Positions 15,282-24,853 are shown, counted from the stretch's first letter. The stretch: DNA of 25,370 nt from Natrialbaceae archaeon B1-Br10_E2g27 (GCA_001563885.1 LKMM01000005.1:1-25370); one strand, 5' to 3'. A program made the numbers and translations. Notes: generated by a model not told the origin, from the sequence alone.

Positions 15282-15860
15282 CTACTCTGACTCCTGTGTC
15301 TTGCCTATGTCGGGTAGTTCGGCGTCTTTTGGAAGGATCGAGACGCCATTATCTCCCTGTTCGATCGCAGTCAACCCGTATGCGACAGCGAACTCCTCGG
15401 CCGACGAATCGGACTCCTCGAGCGTGTGGTTACAGATGATGTGATTGTCTACGACGACCGCGTGCGCATCGAGCTCTTCAGCCGCTTTGGCTGCGTTCGT
15501 GTCATTGTGGACGTAGACGTTTCCAAGTCCGTGTGTGCCGCTTTGTTCGAGCGCCGTCTGTGTCGATGCATCGATCACCTCGCCAGGTGATTCGATAACC
15601 TCCTGTGTGATTTCGGGCAGTTCGTCTTCCTCGAGTGGAACCATCATCGGATCGATTCCCAGTTCAGTCGTCGGAAAGAGGTCTGCGACGGAGACCGACT
15701 CGGGGTCAGGTCGTTCGTCGCTTGGGACCATCCCGGGTGGTGTCTGCGCTGTCTCTGACTCGACGCCTGGTTGGTGTGTTGTGGTCTTGTCGGATTGTTT
15801 CGATTCGGTTTGAGGCGGTGCTTGCGTTTCTTCCTCGTGTGTTGATTGCTCGTAACTCAT
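15282..15860 (-). CDS. Degenerate DUF4157-like eCIS-associated protein lacking the HExxH motif
   Basis: Residues 1-85 are a disordered Glu/Thr/Pro-rich leader. From about 88 the sequence follows the DUF4157 pattern: VIESPGEVIDASTQTALEQ, then LGNVYVHNDTNAAKAAEELD, then AHAVVVDNHIICN, then EEFAVAYGLTAIEQG. The last segment aligns with the place where active members have the zinc-protease motif HELxH, but here it reads AYGLT, so both His and Glu are lost. In eCIS loci, DUF4157 domains typically sit on cargo proteins and are thought to mark or process them. Because the frame is intact, this may be a working non-catalytic adaptor and not a pseudogene. A fragment of a second, more canonical DUF4157 protein at 24.3-24.6 kb shares the SPG...S.Q.A.E core. 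The gene is divergent from the first pentapeptide gene. Confidence 0.78.
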   Translation of the reverse strand: MSYEQSTHEEETQAPPQTESKQSDKTTTHQPGVESETAQTPPGMVPSDERPDPESVSVADLFPTTELGIDPMMVPLEEDELPEITQEVIESPGEVIDASTQTALEQSGTHGLGNVYVHNDTNAAKAAEELDAHAVVVDNHIICNHTLEESDSSAEEFAVAYGLTAIEQGDNGVSILPKDAELPDIGKTQESE

Positions 15861-15897
15861 TTCTTTGACCCGCTGGATTGTTCTAGAGTGACTGTTG

Positions 15898-15905
15898 CTT
15901 TTATA
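15898..15905 (-). promoter_or_regulatory. TATA box of the DUF4157-like gene
   Basis: TATAAAAG on the minus strand lies about 42 bp ahead of the ATG at 15860. It shares the 112-bp divergent spacer with the first pentapeptide gene, so the two may be controlled together. Confidence 0.5.
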
Positions 15906-15943
15906 CCAGCGAATATATTACTTTTGGCACGACACCATAAACA

Positions 15944-15951
15944 TTTATTTG
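15944..15951 (+). promoter_or_regulatory. TATA-like box of pentapeptide gene 1
   Basis: TTTATTTG is centred about 26 bp ahead of the ATG at 15973, the spacing expected for a leaderless haloarchaeal transcript. Its twin ahead of the second pentapeptide gene is GTTTATTAAAA, so the two genes have similar core promoters. Confidence 0.5.
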
Positions 15952-15972
15952 ATATTTCCCTAATGAACTCCT

Positions 15973-18900
15973 ATGGACGAGCCACCATCGGACCGCTGTG
16001 GGTACACATATACGTCTGATTTCGTCTGGCTGGGGGAGCCAAATGCCACACACCAGAGTTGTTGTTACAGAAAAACGGGGCCCAAACAGAATCGATGTCC
16101 GATACACGCACCTGAAGAGGTATCCGATCGGACGTTAGCAACGATCCGTGAGTCGGGCCGAAACAAAACGCTCAACGCCGACTCTAGCACCGAAGGGCAG
16201 AAACGCTCATCGACACCCAACCCGGGAGAACTCCTCGATGGCGCAGACCTTCGCGGACACGCGTTCCCGCCGGAGACGGATTTCTCACACTGTTCGTTCC
16301 GAAATAGTGACTTTTCGGGGGCAGATTTGGAGGGAATCGACTTTAGCGGTTCAATCCTCACGGGCAGCGATCTGACTGATGCGTTTCTTTACGACACGAC
16401 GTTCGAAGATGCTGATCTCGGTGGGGTTGATCTCTCCCGCTCGGATCTACAGGCTGGGAACTTCGTGTCTACACGGGCTACTGGCTGTGATTTCTCGGAT
16501 GCTAACCTTCAAGAGTCGATGTTTACAGACGCCGAGTTGCGACAAGCTACGTTTTCGGGAGCACTGGGATACAGGGGACGGTTCCAGGCGGCCGACTTGC
16601 ACGAGGCCGATTTTGTCGACGCAACATTTCGCGCCGCAGTATTTTCCGATTCCAACCTCTCCGATGCGAAGCTTACTGGTGGGGATTTCCGTCAAACGAC
16701 GTTTACCGATGCTCGCCTCGAGCGCACGGAGTTTCAAGAAACTGACCTGCAGGAAGCCGATCTGAGTGGTGTCTCCCTTTGCGGTTCGGATCTCTCTCGA
16801 GCAGACCTCACCGATGCCACGCTCCAGGGTGCAGACCTCACCGGTGCGACGTTGTCCGGCGCTGATCTGACCGGTGCCGATCTTCGAAACGTAACGTTCA
16901 ACGGTGCCGATCTATCGCGGGTACGGTTCGAAGGAGCACAGCTCGACGGTGCTGATTTCACCGACGCGACCCTTCAGGACGTCGTCCTCGAGGGATGTGA
17001 ACTTACGGCTGTCGAGTTTACCGGAGCCGATCTATCGGAAGCAAATCTTCACCGTGTCGATCTCACCGCGACGACGCTGGACGCTACAACGCTCCAGTCG
17101 GCTGATCTACAGAACGGACGCCTCCAGGAGATCGATCTCCAGGGAGGAGATTTACGCGACTGCGATTTGACTGGTGCCGATCTCCGGGGAGGGAACCTCC
17201 GTGAGGCAGACCTTTCGGGAGCAATCCTGACCGATTCAGCACTGTGTAGCGCCGACCTCACCGGTGTGACACTCGAAGATGCGTCGATAGAGGAGACGAC
17301 GTGTACGGAGACCACGCTGGATAAAGCACGGATGGCAAACACTACCTGTACCGATTGTGATTTTTCGGGAGCCAGTCTGAGAGGCACCGATCTCAGACGG
17401 GCAATCTTCGAGAATACCTCGCTTTCGGACGCCGACCTCACCGGTGGAAACCTCCAGCAGGCGACGTTCGAAGACGTGGTGTTCGATGGGGCCGTTGTTC
17501 TAGACGCAGACCTTCGAAATGCTGACCTTTCTGACGCTGTTCTTTCCGGTGTCTCCCTCGATGCAGTCGATTTTACACGGGCAACACTCGAGCGGACCGA
17601 TCTGAGCGAGTCTACGCTGCAGGAAGCCCATCTGGTCAAGACGACGCTTACGAACGCAGATCTCTCCGGTTGTGATCTCCACCGGGCAACCCTTCGCCAG
17701 GCTGATCTTTCCGGAGCGAATCTCAGGGCCGCTGAGCTTCAGGGTGCGGACGTACGCGAGGCGGATTTCAGTGAGGCCTCGTTGCGAAAGACGATACTCG
17801 TCTATGCAGACCTCGAGGGAACCACCTTCGAAAACGCAACACTCGAGGGGGCCAACCTCACCGGGACCGACCTCCGGAATGTAAACTTTTCGGGGTGTGA
17901 AATCACCGACTCAGCCCTGCAGAAGGTCACGCTAACCGATGTCACCCTCGAGGCGGAGACGCTCGCGCGAACTGACCTGCGGGAAGCAGAGCTACGACAC
18001 ACCGATTTTTCCGCTGTCGACCTCGAGCGGACGGATTTCACCGAGGCCGCTCTCGAGGAGGCGGTATTTACTGGGGGAACGATGCACGATGTCGTGTTCA
18101 CGGATGCGACGCTTCGTCGGGCAGACCTATCGGGCATAACAGCGGACAACGTCACGTTCGACGGCGCAACGTGTGTGGATGCGGTCTTTTCGGATGCCTC
18201 GATCCCTGATGGATCGTTCGTGGGGTCTGATCTGACTCGCGCGACGCTGACACACAGTGATCTCACGCGTGCGACGTTCACCGACGCGACCGTCCAGCAC
18301 GCCGATTTCGGATCGGCGACGATGATCGATGCCGAGTTATCGGGCTGTGATCTAACGACGACGAGTCTGACGCAGGTAGATTTCACCCGAGCGGACCTAT
18401 CGGACACAACGCTGTGTGGGCTGACGTTCAATAGCGAGACGCTCACTGCCGTTGACTTCGACGGTGCGGACCTGACTGGGGCATCGTTCGTCGGTGTCTC
18501 ACTCGAGCGTGCGACGTTCGTCGGGTCGACGCTTTCGGATGTCGTTTTCGAGGAGGTAGATCTGACCGATGCTGTGCTCGATAACGCCGTTTTGACCGAC
18601 AGCGACATTACGGCGACGTGTCTAGAGGCAACGGCGTTTCGTAATGTCACACTCGACAACACGAACGTCGCCCGGGCGGATCTCTCGAACGCGATTCTCG
18701 ATGGTCTCTCGGTCCACAACGCAACGCTTCGTGGGAGCGATCTCAGTGGACTAGATCTTACGGGCGTTACCTTCTCTAAGGCGGTACTCCGTGATGCAAC
18801 GCTTGCAGAATCGTCGCTTGTAGATGTCGCTTTCGAGGCGGGAGATCTCACTGGTGCCGATTTGCGTGGGGCAGATCTCAGCGGTGCGACGCTCTCCAAT

Positions 18901-20205
18901 CAGACTCTGGTCGATGCTGATCTCACGAACGCGACGCTCCGTGGGGCCGACCTCAGCGGCGCGACTGGCCGAATGGCGGATTTCACCGGCGCTGACTTAC
19001 GCGGGGTGAACGCACCTGACGCGATACTTTCGAATGCCTCACTCGAAGGCGCCACACTCGAGGGGGCGACGCTTTCGAACGCAACCCTCTGTCGGGTCTC
19101 GTTGGCCGGAGTCACACTTGAGGACGCCACGATGGATGATGTCGACCTCTCAGGTGCAGTGGGTGCTGGTGTAGATCTTACGGGAGCAACGCTCAATGGT
19201 GCAGATCTCACGAACGCGGCGTTTCCGGATGTTGTGGCCGAGCGAGCAACGTTTGCCGACGCTACGCTCGTCGGCGTCGATTTTGCTGGGGCAACCCTCG
19301 AGGACGCCGTGCTGACGAATTCGAGCGCAGACTCGGCCGATCTGACCGGCGTCGATCTCACGACGGTCGATATTGCAGGTGTCGATTTCACCGACACAAC
19401 GCTTGCAGAAACGACCCTGCAAGATGTCGATCTCTCTGAGGGACAACTCGTCCGGGTCGATCTTCGGGACGCCGACCTCCGGAATGCCGATCTTCGAGAT
19501 GCCGACGTACGGACGGCGATCTTCGCAAACGCACTAGCTGATGGTGTCGCGTTCGATGCCGCAGATCTTCGCGGCGCTGATTTTACGCACGCGAATGTCC
19601 AACATGCGACGTTCGATGAGTGTTCGCTCGATAGCGTGGTCCTCGATCGGACGATGGGACAGGATGCGAGTTTTGTCGGTGCCACGCTCTCGAGGGCATC
19701 GATAACCGACGCTGACTTCGAAGCCGCGGCGTTCGTCGACGCACACCTCCCAAATGCCTCTTTCGAGGGGACGAATCTTCAAGCAAGTAACTTTACCGGG
19801 GCGTCGGCAGCCGGCGCAGGATTTACGCAGGCGTTTCTGTATCAGGCAACACTCACCGAGGCCGACTTACCAGGGGCGAGTTTCACCAGTGGTGATCTCC
19901 GAGAGGTGACGATACGTGGCGTCAACGCCCGCAATGCAGCATTTATTAACGCCAATCTTCAACAGGGCGAACTCACTGACACCGATCTCACCCGAGCCGA
20001 TCTTACGGGTGCGGATCTTCGCAAGGCGACCCTCGAACGGTTGACGCTCCGCCTGACCGACCTCACAGACGTCTCTGTCCGCCGACAGGACGTCCAGGCG
20101 CTCGATCTGGCGGCGTTTCCACTCCCCGATGAGCCACCGTTTGAAACCGATAGCGATGCTCACTCCCAGACCGGATCCGTAACGTCGGTCTCGCAACTCG
20201 ACTGA
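15973..20205 (+). CDS. Giant pentapeptide-repeat protein 1 (1410 aa) with N-terminal Cys/His module
   Basis: The protein starts SDRCGY...QSCCYR...RCPIH: C9, C30, C31, C42 and H45 look like a small zinc-binding knuckle. A charged linker (about 46-86) leads to an almost unbroken run of A(D/N)LXX-type pentapeptides from about residue 88 to 1370, for example GADLTGATLSGADLTGADLR. At four pentapeptides per coil this predicts a right-handed quadrilateral beta-helix of about 64 coils, roughly 31 nm at the known rise near 4.8 Angstrom. An acidic, Ser-rich tail (about 1381-1410) follows. Most pentapeptide proteins are 200-400 aa, so the size is exceptional. Known relatives range from DNA mimics (Qnr, MfpA) to structural proteins; nothing here shows which applies. 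Its neighbours suggest a CIS-associated fibre or effector, which is speculative. Confidence 0.95.
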   Translation: MDEPPSDRCGYTYTSDFVWLGEPNATHQSCCYRKTGPKQNRCPIHAPEEVSDRTLATIRESGRNKTLNADSSTEGQKRSSTPNPGELLDGADLRGHAFPPETDFSHCSFRNSDFSGADLEGIDFSGSILTGSDLTDAFLYDTTFEDADLGGVDLSRSDLQAGNFVSTRATGCDFSDANLQESMFTDAELRQATFSGALGYRGRFQAADLHEADFVDATFRAAVFSDSNLSDAKLTGGDFRQTTFTDARLERTEFQETDLQEADLSGVSLCGSDLSRADLTDATLQGADLTGATLSGADLTGADLRNVTFNGADLSRVRFEGAQLDGADFTDATLQDVVLEGCELTAVEFTGADLSEANLHRVDLTATTLDATTLQSADLQNGRLQEIDLQGGDLRDCDLTGADLRGGNLREADLSGAILTDSALCSADLTGVTLEDASIEETTCTETTLDKARMANTTCTDCDFSGASLRGTDLRRAIFENTSLSDADLTGGNLQQATFEDVVFDGAVVLDADLRNADLSDAVLSGVSLDAVDFTRATLERTDLSESTLQEAHLVKTTLTNADLSGCDLHRATLRQADLSGANLRAAELQGADVREADFSEASLRKTILVYADLEGTTFENATLEGANLTGTDLRNVNFSGCEITDSALQKVTLTDVTLEAETLARTDLREAELRHTDFSAVDLERTDFTEAALEEAVFTGGTMHDVVFTDATLRRADLSGITADNVTFDGATCVDAVFSDASIPDGSFVGSDLTRATLTHSDLTRATFTDATVQHADFGSATMIDAELSGCDLTTTSLTQVDFTRADLSDTTLCGLTFNSETLTAVDFDGADLTGASFVGVSLERATFVGSTLSDVVFEEVDLTDAVLDNAVLTDSDITATCLEATAFRNVTLDNTNVARADLSNAILDGLSVHNATLRGSDLSGLDLTGVTFSKAVLRDATLAESSLVDVAFEAGDLTGADLRGADLSGATLSNQTLVDADLTNATLRGADLSGATGRMADFTGADLRGVNAPDAILSNASLEGATLEGATLSNATLCRVSLAGVTLEDATMDDVDLSGAVGAGVDLTGATLNGADLTNAAFPDVVAERATFADATLVGVDFAGATLEDAVLTNSSADSADLTGVDLTTVDIAGVDFTDTTLAETTLQDVDLSEGQLVRVDLRDADLRNADLRDADVRTAIFANALADGVAFDAADLRGADFTHANVQHATFDECSLDSVVLDRTMGQDASFVGATLSRASITDADFEAAAFVDAHLPNASFEGTNLQASNFTGASAAGAGFTQAFLYQATLTEADLPGASFTSGDLREVTIRGVNARNAAFINANLQQGELTDTDLTRADLTGADLRKATLERLTLRLTDLTDVSVRRQDVQALDLAAFPLPDEPPFETDSDAHSQTGSVTSVSQLD

Positions 20206-20253
20206 GCGAGATAGTTACCCTCTCTCACCTACGTTCACCAAGAACAAGAAAAC

Positions 20254-20264
20254 GTTTATTAAAA
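20254..20264 (+). promoter_or_regulatory. TATA-like box of pentapeptide gene 2
   Basis: GTTTATTAAAA is centred about 25 bp ahead of the ATG at 20284. The 78-bp spacer therefore carries an independent leaderless promoter, so the second gene need not depend on read-through from the first. A GGAGG at 20267-20271 is too far from the start to be a normal ribosome-binding site. Confidence 0.5.
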
Positions 20265-20283
20265 CTGGAGGAAATTTGGAAGT

Positions 20284-23200
20284 ATGAACGATCAGCCTTC
20301 GGATCGGTGTGGCTATACGGTGCCCAAAGATTTCGATCCGACGGTCGATCACGAACGCGCCCAACAAAGCTGTTGTTACCGGGCGACGTGGGGAGATACC
20401 GACCGTTGTCTCTGGCATGCAACTGCGGACACTCTCGAGAAGGCCTACGCGGAACTCGAGGGGTCCCGTGAGTCGCCGCAGAACCGAGAACGAAACGCCG
20501 ACCCAAAGCGGTTTACGGGGGTACCATCAGCAACGTTTGCACCCAGCGAGATTCTCGATGGTGTAGAGCTTGCTGACGTCGACGCTTCGGGGCGTGATTT
20601 TTCACACTGTTCGCTCGAACACAGCCAACTCTATGGAGTCGACCTGACGGGGGCGACGCTCCGTTTTGCCCGCCTCTCGGGGAGCAATATATCGTTTGGC
20701 ACCCTCGAAAGAGCGGCCCTTCGTGGTGTCTCTCTCGAGGATGCAGCGAGTATTCGGACCGATTTTACCGGGGCCGACCTCCGTGAATCGGAACTGACCA
20801 ATCTCAACGCCTTCGGTGCAACGTTCGAAGACGCCGTCCTCACCGGCGCATCGCTCGTCGGATCCAGTGTAGACGACGCCGAGTGTTCGAACGTTGACCT
20901 CCGCGATACGACGCTTCGTGGTGTCAACTTCAATCGAACGACTCTTACTGGGGCAACACTGAGTGGGGCACTGATCGACGACACGGAGTTCCAGCATGCT
21001 GATATCACCGGCGCAATCTTGTGTGACGCTGAGTGTACCGGTCTCACGCTAGACGAAGCGACGCTTACTGACGCGTTGGTAGGCGGTACAACTATCGCCG
21101 ATTCGACGCTGAAACATACAACACTCTCGGGAATCGATTTTACCGACACAACGTTCGATGATGTCGACCTCTCGGGTGCACAGATGGACGAGACTGTCCT
21201 TCGAGAGGTGGACCTCGAAGGAGAGTGTCTGGTCGGTGTGGACCTCTCGGATTCGACACTCGAGCGGTCGAATCTCCGTCGAACGGACCTCCGGCGGGCT
21301 ACGTTTACCCGGAGCAACGTACAGCAGGCGACCCTCGCGGAATCGACGCTGTACTATGTGACGTTTGCGGAGACGAATCTGGCTGGCACAGACTTCTCTG
21401 CAAGCAACCTGATGGGGACCACCTTCCAAGGAGTTGCCGGAGTCGACGCGCGGTTCGATGGCTCGAAGCTTCGGAACGTGACCGTTACCGATACTGATTT
21501 TGCAGGTGCGACGTTTGCCGGGACGGAACTGCCGGAGAGTCGGTTCGTCGATACGGAACTCCGTGAAACGACGTTCGACGATGCAAATCTACAGGAGACG
21601 ACCCTGCACAATACGTTCGCGGCTGGTGGGTCGTTCCGCTCGGTAGATGCAACTGATTCGACACTCGAGTGTGTCGAATTTGACGACGCCGATCTCGAAC
21701 ACATCGATCTCACAGCCGCCCTCCTCGAGGACGTCTCGATTCGAAACGCGAACGCACAGCATGCAACGATACACACTGGGTCGCTTACCGACGTCAGCGT
21801 TTCCAACACGAATCTCACCGATGCGTCCTTTTCGAACACGACGCTCGTGAATACCGAATTCGTCGATTCAGCGCTCGAGGGAGCCTCCTTCGAGCAGGCC
21901 GAGTGCCAGGAGTGTCGCTTCGAGTCCGTCACGCTCACTGGCAGCTCCTTCGATGCAACGCGGCTGTCGAACGCCCGGTTCGATGAGACGAACCTCGCTG
22001 AGGCAACACTCGTCGGGTCGGATTGGACCGGCGCGGAGATTACGGAGACGGCTCTCACCGGAGCGACAGTCCAGGATAGCACGCTCGCTGGTGTAACACT
22101 CCGGGGGGTCGATGCGAGCAACGCGACCATCACTGCCTCGACACTCGAGTGTGCAACGATCGAGGAGTGTCAGTTCGAGAACACTGACTATTCGGACGGA
22201 GTACTCCGTAACGCGAGCATAACCGACACTGACTGTTCGGAAGTCGATCTCTCGAAGGCAGATCTTCGAGGTGCGACACTCGAGAACGTCGACCTCTCGG
22301 GGGCGACGCTCGTCGAGACGGATCTTCGAAATGCAACGCTCGAGAACGTCGACCTTTCGGGTGTCGAGTTTCGGGATGCTGATCTTCGGGGAGCGACGCT
22401 TTCGGAGACGACACTGCAGGAAGCGACGTTCGAACGGATCGACGCCACCGAGCTTACGCTTTCGGATACCGACCTCCGTACCACGACCGTCGCCGACTGT
22501 ACGTTCGCCAGGGCGGCCCTACAGAATACGGAACTTACAGCACAGTCACTGTCGTCCAGTTCCTTCTCGAGTGCAGATCTCTCGCGTGCAGACCTCTGTG
22601 AGGCCGATCTCTCGGGCACGGACCTCTCGAACGCGACACTGGCCGGGAGTGCGTTGGGAGAGACGACCCTTCGGGACAGCATCCTCCGGGAAGCGACGCT
22701 CACCCGTGTCGATCTCAGTGACGCCGCCCTCGAGGGAAGTGTTCTAGAGAATGCAACGATTCGCAACGCGACACTCGAGGGTGCTGATTTCGCTGCGAGT
22801 GATCTCTCCGGTGTGACGCTTACCGGATCGACGCTTTCGGAGGCAACTTTCGCCGAAACCACACTTACGCGTGCGATGGCGGCTGGTGTTTTCGCACAGG
22901 GGGCGACGTTTACCGACGCACAACTCGAGTGTGCGGTCTTCGAACGAAGTTCGCTCGAGGGCGCTGATTTTTCGGGTGCGGATCTCCGTGAGGCAGATTT
23001 CGAAGATGCAACGCTTTCGGAAGCGTCGTTTGCCGGTGCGAACCTACAACGAGCTGATTTCACCGACGCGGATCTCTCCGGTGCTGATCTTTCGGGGGCG
23101 AACCTTTCGGACGCGACGTTCGTTGGGGCAACCCTCGAGGGAACCAGGCTTACGGATGCGAGCCTGGAGGCGGCGACGCTCACTGGTGTCGATCTCAGGA

Positions 23201-24291
23201 CGGCCAGTCTCGACGGCGCTGATCTCTCGAGGGCGACACTCGTTGACGCAAATATCGCCGGTGGTGACCTGACGGGGAAATCGTTACGCGCTGCCGATCT
23301 AACCGATGCGAACTTGCGTGAAGTACGCTTCACAGCGGCGGATCTAACCGGGTGTCGGTTCACCGGTGCCACGATCTGTGGGGGTGTGTTTCTCGATGCG
23401 ACGATTCGGGATGTCGAGTTCACTGACGCTGACCTTTCGGGTGCTGACTTTTCGGAGACCGAACAGGTCCATGTCACGTTTGCCGGTGGGACACTTCGGG
23501 ACGTCACCTTTGATCAAGCGCGAGTGGACGTCGCGACGTTTGACGGCGCAGATCTCGAGGGTGGAACGTTCACACACGCTGAACTCCCGAACGCGGAGTT
23601 TCTCGAGTCGACGTTGGTCGGGGCCGACCTTCGCGGTGTGTGCCTCGAGGGGGCCGATTTCACCGGCAGTACGCTCGTCGATGCAACGTTCGCCGATGCG
23701 GTTGGGACTGATGGAATGTTTTCGGACGTAACCGCTCGAAACGCTGATTTTTCCGGGGCCGATCTGACGGCTGCCGAACTGAGCGACTCGGATCTTGCGG
23801 GTGCTGACCTCTCGGAGGCGACGCTTGCAGGTATCACCGCCGAACGGGCGGTCCTCACAGGATGCTCGCTTGTCGGTGCCACCCTCGAGGGAGCACGACT
23901 CTCCGATGCCGACCTTTCCCGGAGCGATCTCACCGACGGAACGGTAACCGATGCGGTACTTACCGGCGTAACGTTGGTCGAAGCCGATCTCAGTGGTGCT
24001 ACCTTACTCGGTGCCACGGTAAACGGCGCTGATCTTACCCGAAGCACGCTCACCGACGTTGTCCTCACCGACGTAACTCTCGCAGATGCGAACCTCCGTC
24101 ATGCTGACCTTTCCCAGTCAATCCTCTGTGATACCTCTCTAAAAAATGCGATACTCTGGGACACGACGTTTGCTAGAGCCGAGTTCGATGGAACCGACCT
24201 CGAGGAGACGTTTCTCTGGAAAGCCGATTTCGACGGGGCAGAGCTTACGCGAACGGAGGTTCCCGATCCAGTCCACTCCCGTATTGAGTGA
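20284..24291 (+). CDS. Giant pentapeptide-repeat protein 2 (1335 aa), paralogue of the preceding gene
   Basis: The N-terminus repeats the module of its neighbour with identical numbering: C9, C30, C31, C42, H45, with SDRCGYT, QQSCCYR and RCLWHA. A Lys/Glu-rich linker follows, then pentapeptides from about residue 90 to 1320 (e.g. GADLSGANLSDATFVGATLE), enough for about 61 coils, or some 29 nm. Both proteins have DFSHCS in the first coils. Unlike protein 1, the end is short and aromatic-basic (TFLWKADFDGAELTRTEVPD) with no acidic tail. The repeats differ between the two proteins in detail, so the pair is an old duplication, not a recent copy. The frame is intact despite the repetitive DNA, which argues for selection. 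Function unknown; the same candidates apply as for protein 1. Confidence 0.95.
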   Translation: MNDQPSDRCGYTVPKDFDPTVDHERAQQSCCYRATWGDTDRCLWHATADTLEKAYAELEGSRESPQNRERNADPKRFTGVPSATFAPSEILDGVELADVDASGRDFSHCSLEHSQLYGVDLTGATLRFARLSGSNISFGTLERAALRGVSLEDAASIRTDFTGADLRESELTNLNAFGATFEDAVLTGASLVGSSVDDAECSNVDLRDTTLRGVNFNRTTLTGATLSGALIDDTEFQHADITGAILCDAECTGLTLDEATLTDALVGGTTIADSTLKHTTLSGIDFTDTTFDDVDLSGAQMDETVLREVDLEGECLVGVDLSDSTLERSNLRRTDLRRATFTRSNVQQATLAESTLYYVTFAETNLAGTDFSASNLMGTTFQGVAGVDARFDGSKLRNVTVTDTDFAGATFAGTELPESRFVDTELRETTFDDANLQETTLHNTFAAGGSFRSVDATDSTLECVEFDDADLEHIDLTAALLEDVSIRNANAQHATIHTGSLTDVSVSNTNLTDASFSNTTLVNTEFVDSALEGASFEQAECQECRFESVTLTGSSFDATRLSNARFDETNLAEATLVGSDWTGAEITETALTGATVQDSTLAGVTLRGVDASNATITASTLECATIEECQFENTDYSDGVLRNASITDTDCSEVDLSKADLRGATLENVDLSGATLVETDLRNATLENVDLSGVEFRDADLRGATLSETTLQEATFERIDATELTLSDTDLRTTTVADCTFARAALQNTELTAQSLSSSSFSSADLSRADLCEADLSGTDLSNATLAGSALGETTLRDSILREATLTRVDLSDAALEGSVLENATIRNATLEGADFAASDLSGVTLTGSTLSEATFAETTLTRAMAAGVFAQGATFTDAQLECAVFERSSLEGADFSGADLREADFEDATLSEASFAGANLQRADFTDADLSGADLSGANLSDATFVGATLEGTRLTDASLEAATLTGVDLRTASLDGADLSRATLVDANIAGGDLTGKSLRAADLTDANLREVRFTAADLTGCRFTGATICGGVFLDATIRDVEFTDADLSGADFSETEQVHVTFAGGTLRDVTFDQARVDVATFDGADLEGGTFTHAELPNAEFLESTLVGADLRGVCLEGADFTGSTLVDATFADAVGTDGMFSDVTARNADFSGADLTAAELSDSDLAGADLSEATLAGITAERAVLTGCSLVGATLEGARLSDADLSRSDLTDGTVTDAVLTGVTLVEADLSGATLLGATVNGADLTRSTLTDVVLTDVTLADANLRHADLSQSILCDTSLKNAILWDTTFARAEFDGTDLEETFLWKADFDGAELTRTEVPDPVHSRIE

Positions 24292-24329
24292 CTCACTCGC
24301 GTTCTCGACGATTCCGAACGCAGAATTGA

Positions 24330-24639
24330 GTCCAGAGCGCCGGCGAAATTCCCAACGTAATGTGCCTCGAGGACCGCTTTGGCCAGCGGGTGCATGGCTG
24401 GATCGATGAAGGGGTGCCGATCAAAGCGATGGGACCTCCAGCGGTTCAACGATCGGTCACAGCGACTGAATACGTCAAAGATCCTGTGTCGCCGGCGTGA
24501 ACGGCCCGACGGTGATACCCAGGTTCCCGAGAGCGTCCGAAGCGTAATCTCCTCACCCGGACACTCCCTCGAGCCCTCGATTCAGCGCGCGATGGAAGAC
24601 CGAATGGGCGACTCGTTATGCACTTTCAAACAAATTTAA
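24330..24639 (+). pseudogene. Broken DUF4157-protein relic (frameshifted and truncated)
   Basis: In one frame (from about 24330) the DNA reads EDRFGQRVHGWIDEGVPIKA and then MGPPAVQRSVTATEYVKDP before a TGA at 24498-24500. In the next frame, from about 24510 to 24618, it reads GDTQVPESVRSVISSPGHSL and then EPSIQRAMEDRMGDSL. Together these match the region just upstream of, and entering, the DUF4157 domain of haloarchaeal eCIS-associated proteins. They also match the living homologue in this window at 15282-15860 (SPG...S.Q.A.E). The expected continuation (GDVRVH... and the HExxH helix) is missing: the frame turns into CTFKQI and stops at 24639. The upstream part of the gene is also absent. It is a dead remnant. 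Confidence 0.72.
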
Positions 24640-24646
24640 TTGATGT

Positions 24647-24853
24647 TTAACTAAATACTTCTGTGAACCCGTTATTCCGAGCGTACTCCATGGCCATCTC
24701 TGCGGCCTTGTCTTCGAGTGATTCGTTCGGTCTACACTCCTGTTTGAGTTCGTCGTACTTCTCTGGGGAAAGTCGTATCCAGATGGCTCCGTCCAGTCGT
24801 TCCTGAACATCGATATGTTCGACGTGCTCCGAGGGTTCGACGACGATGGTCAT
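24647..24853 (-). CDS. Small acidic protein of unknown function (68 aa)
   Basis: The product starts MTIVVEPSEHVEHIDVQERL, has a middle GAIWIRLSPEKYDELKQECR and ends with a helix DKAAEMAMEYARNNGF. The acidic composition and beta-then-helix layout are typical of real small haloarchaeal proteins, and the size and shape would suit an antitoxin or small DNA-binding protein, though no partner toxin is seen. It converges on the DUF4157 relic with an 7-bp gap. I do not recognise the family. Confidence 0.6.
   Translation of the reverse strand: MTIVVEPSEHVEHIDVQERLDGAIWIRLSPEKYDELKQECRPNESLEDKAAEMAMEYARNNGFTEVFS

Noticed and set aside
17049..23731. Long antisense and out-of-phase frames (up to about 440 codons) across both pentapeptide genes, e.g. 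22188-23507 and 17802-18899 on the minus strand
   Set aside because: They are Ser/Arg/Val/Ala-rich mirror images of the repeats, caused by the periodic codon pattern that avoids antisense stops. Their basic composition does not fit a haloarchaeal protein.
24379..24639. 86-codon frame as an intact gene after the pentapeptide pair
   Set aside because: Its first half is not protein-like. Only the second half matches DUF4157, and the matching upstream part lies in another frame, so it is better called a pseudogene.
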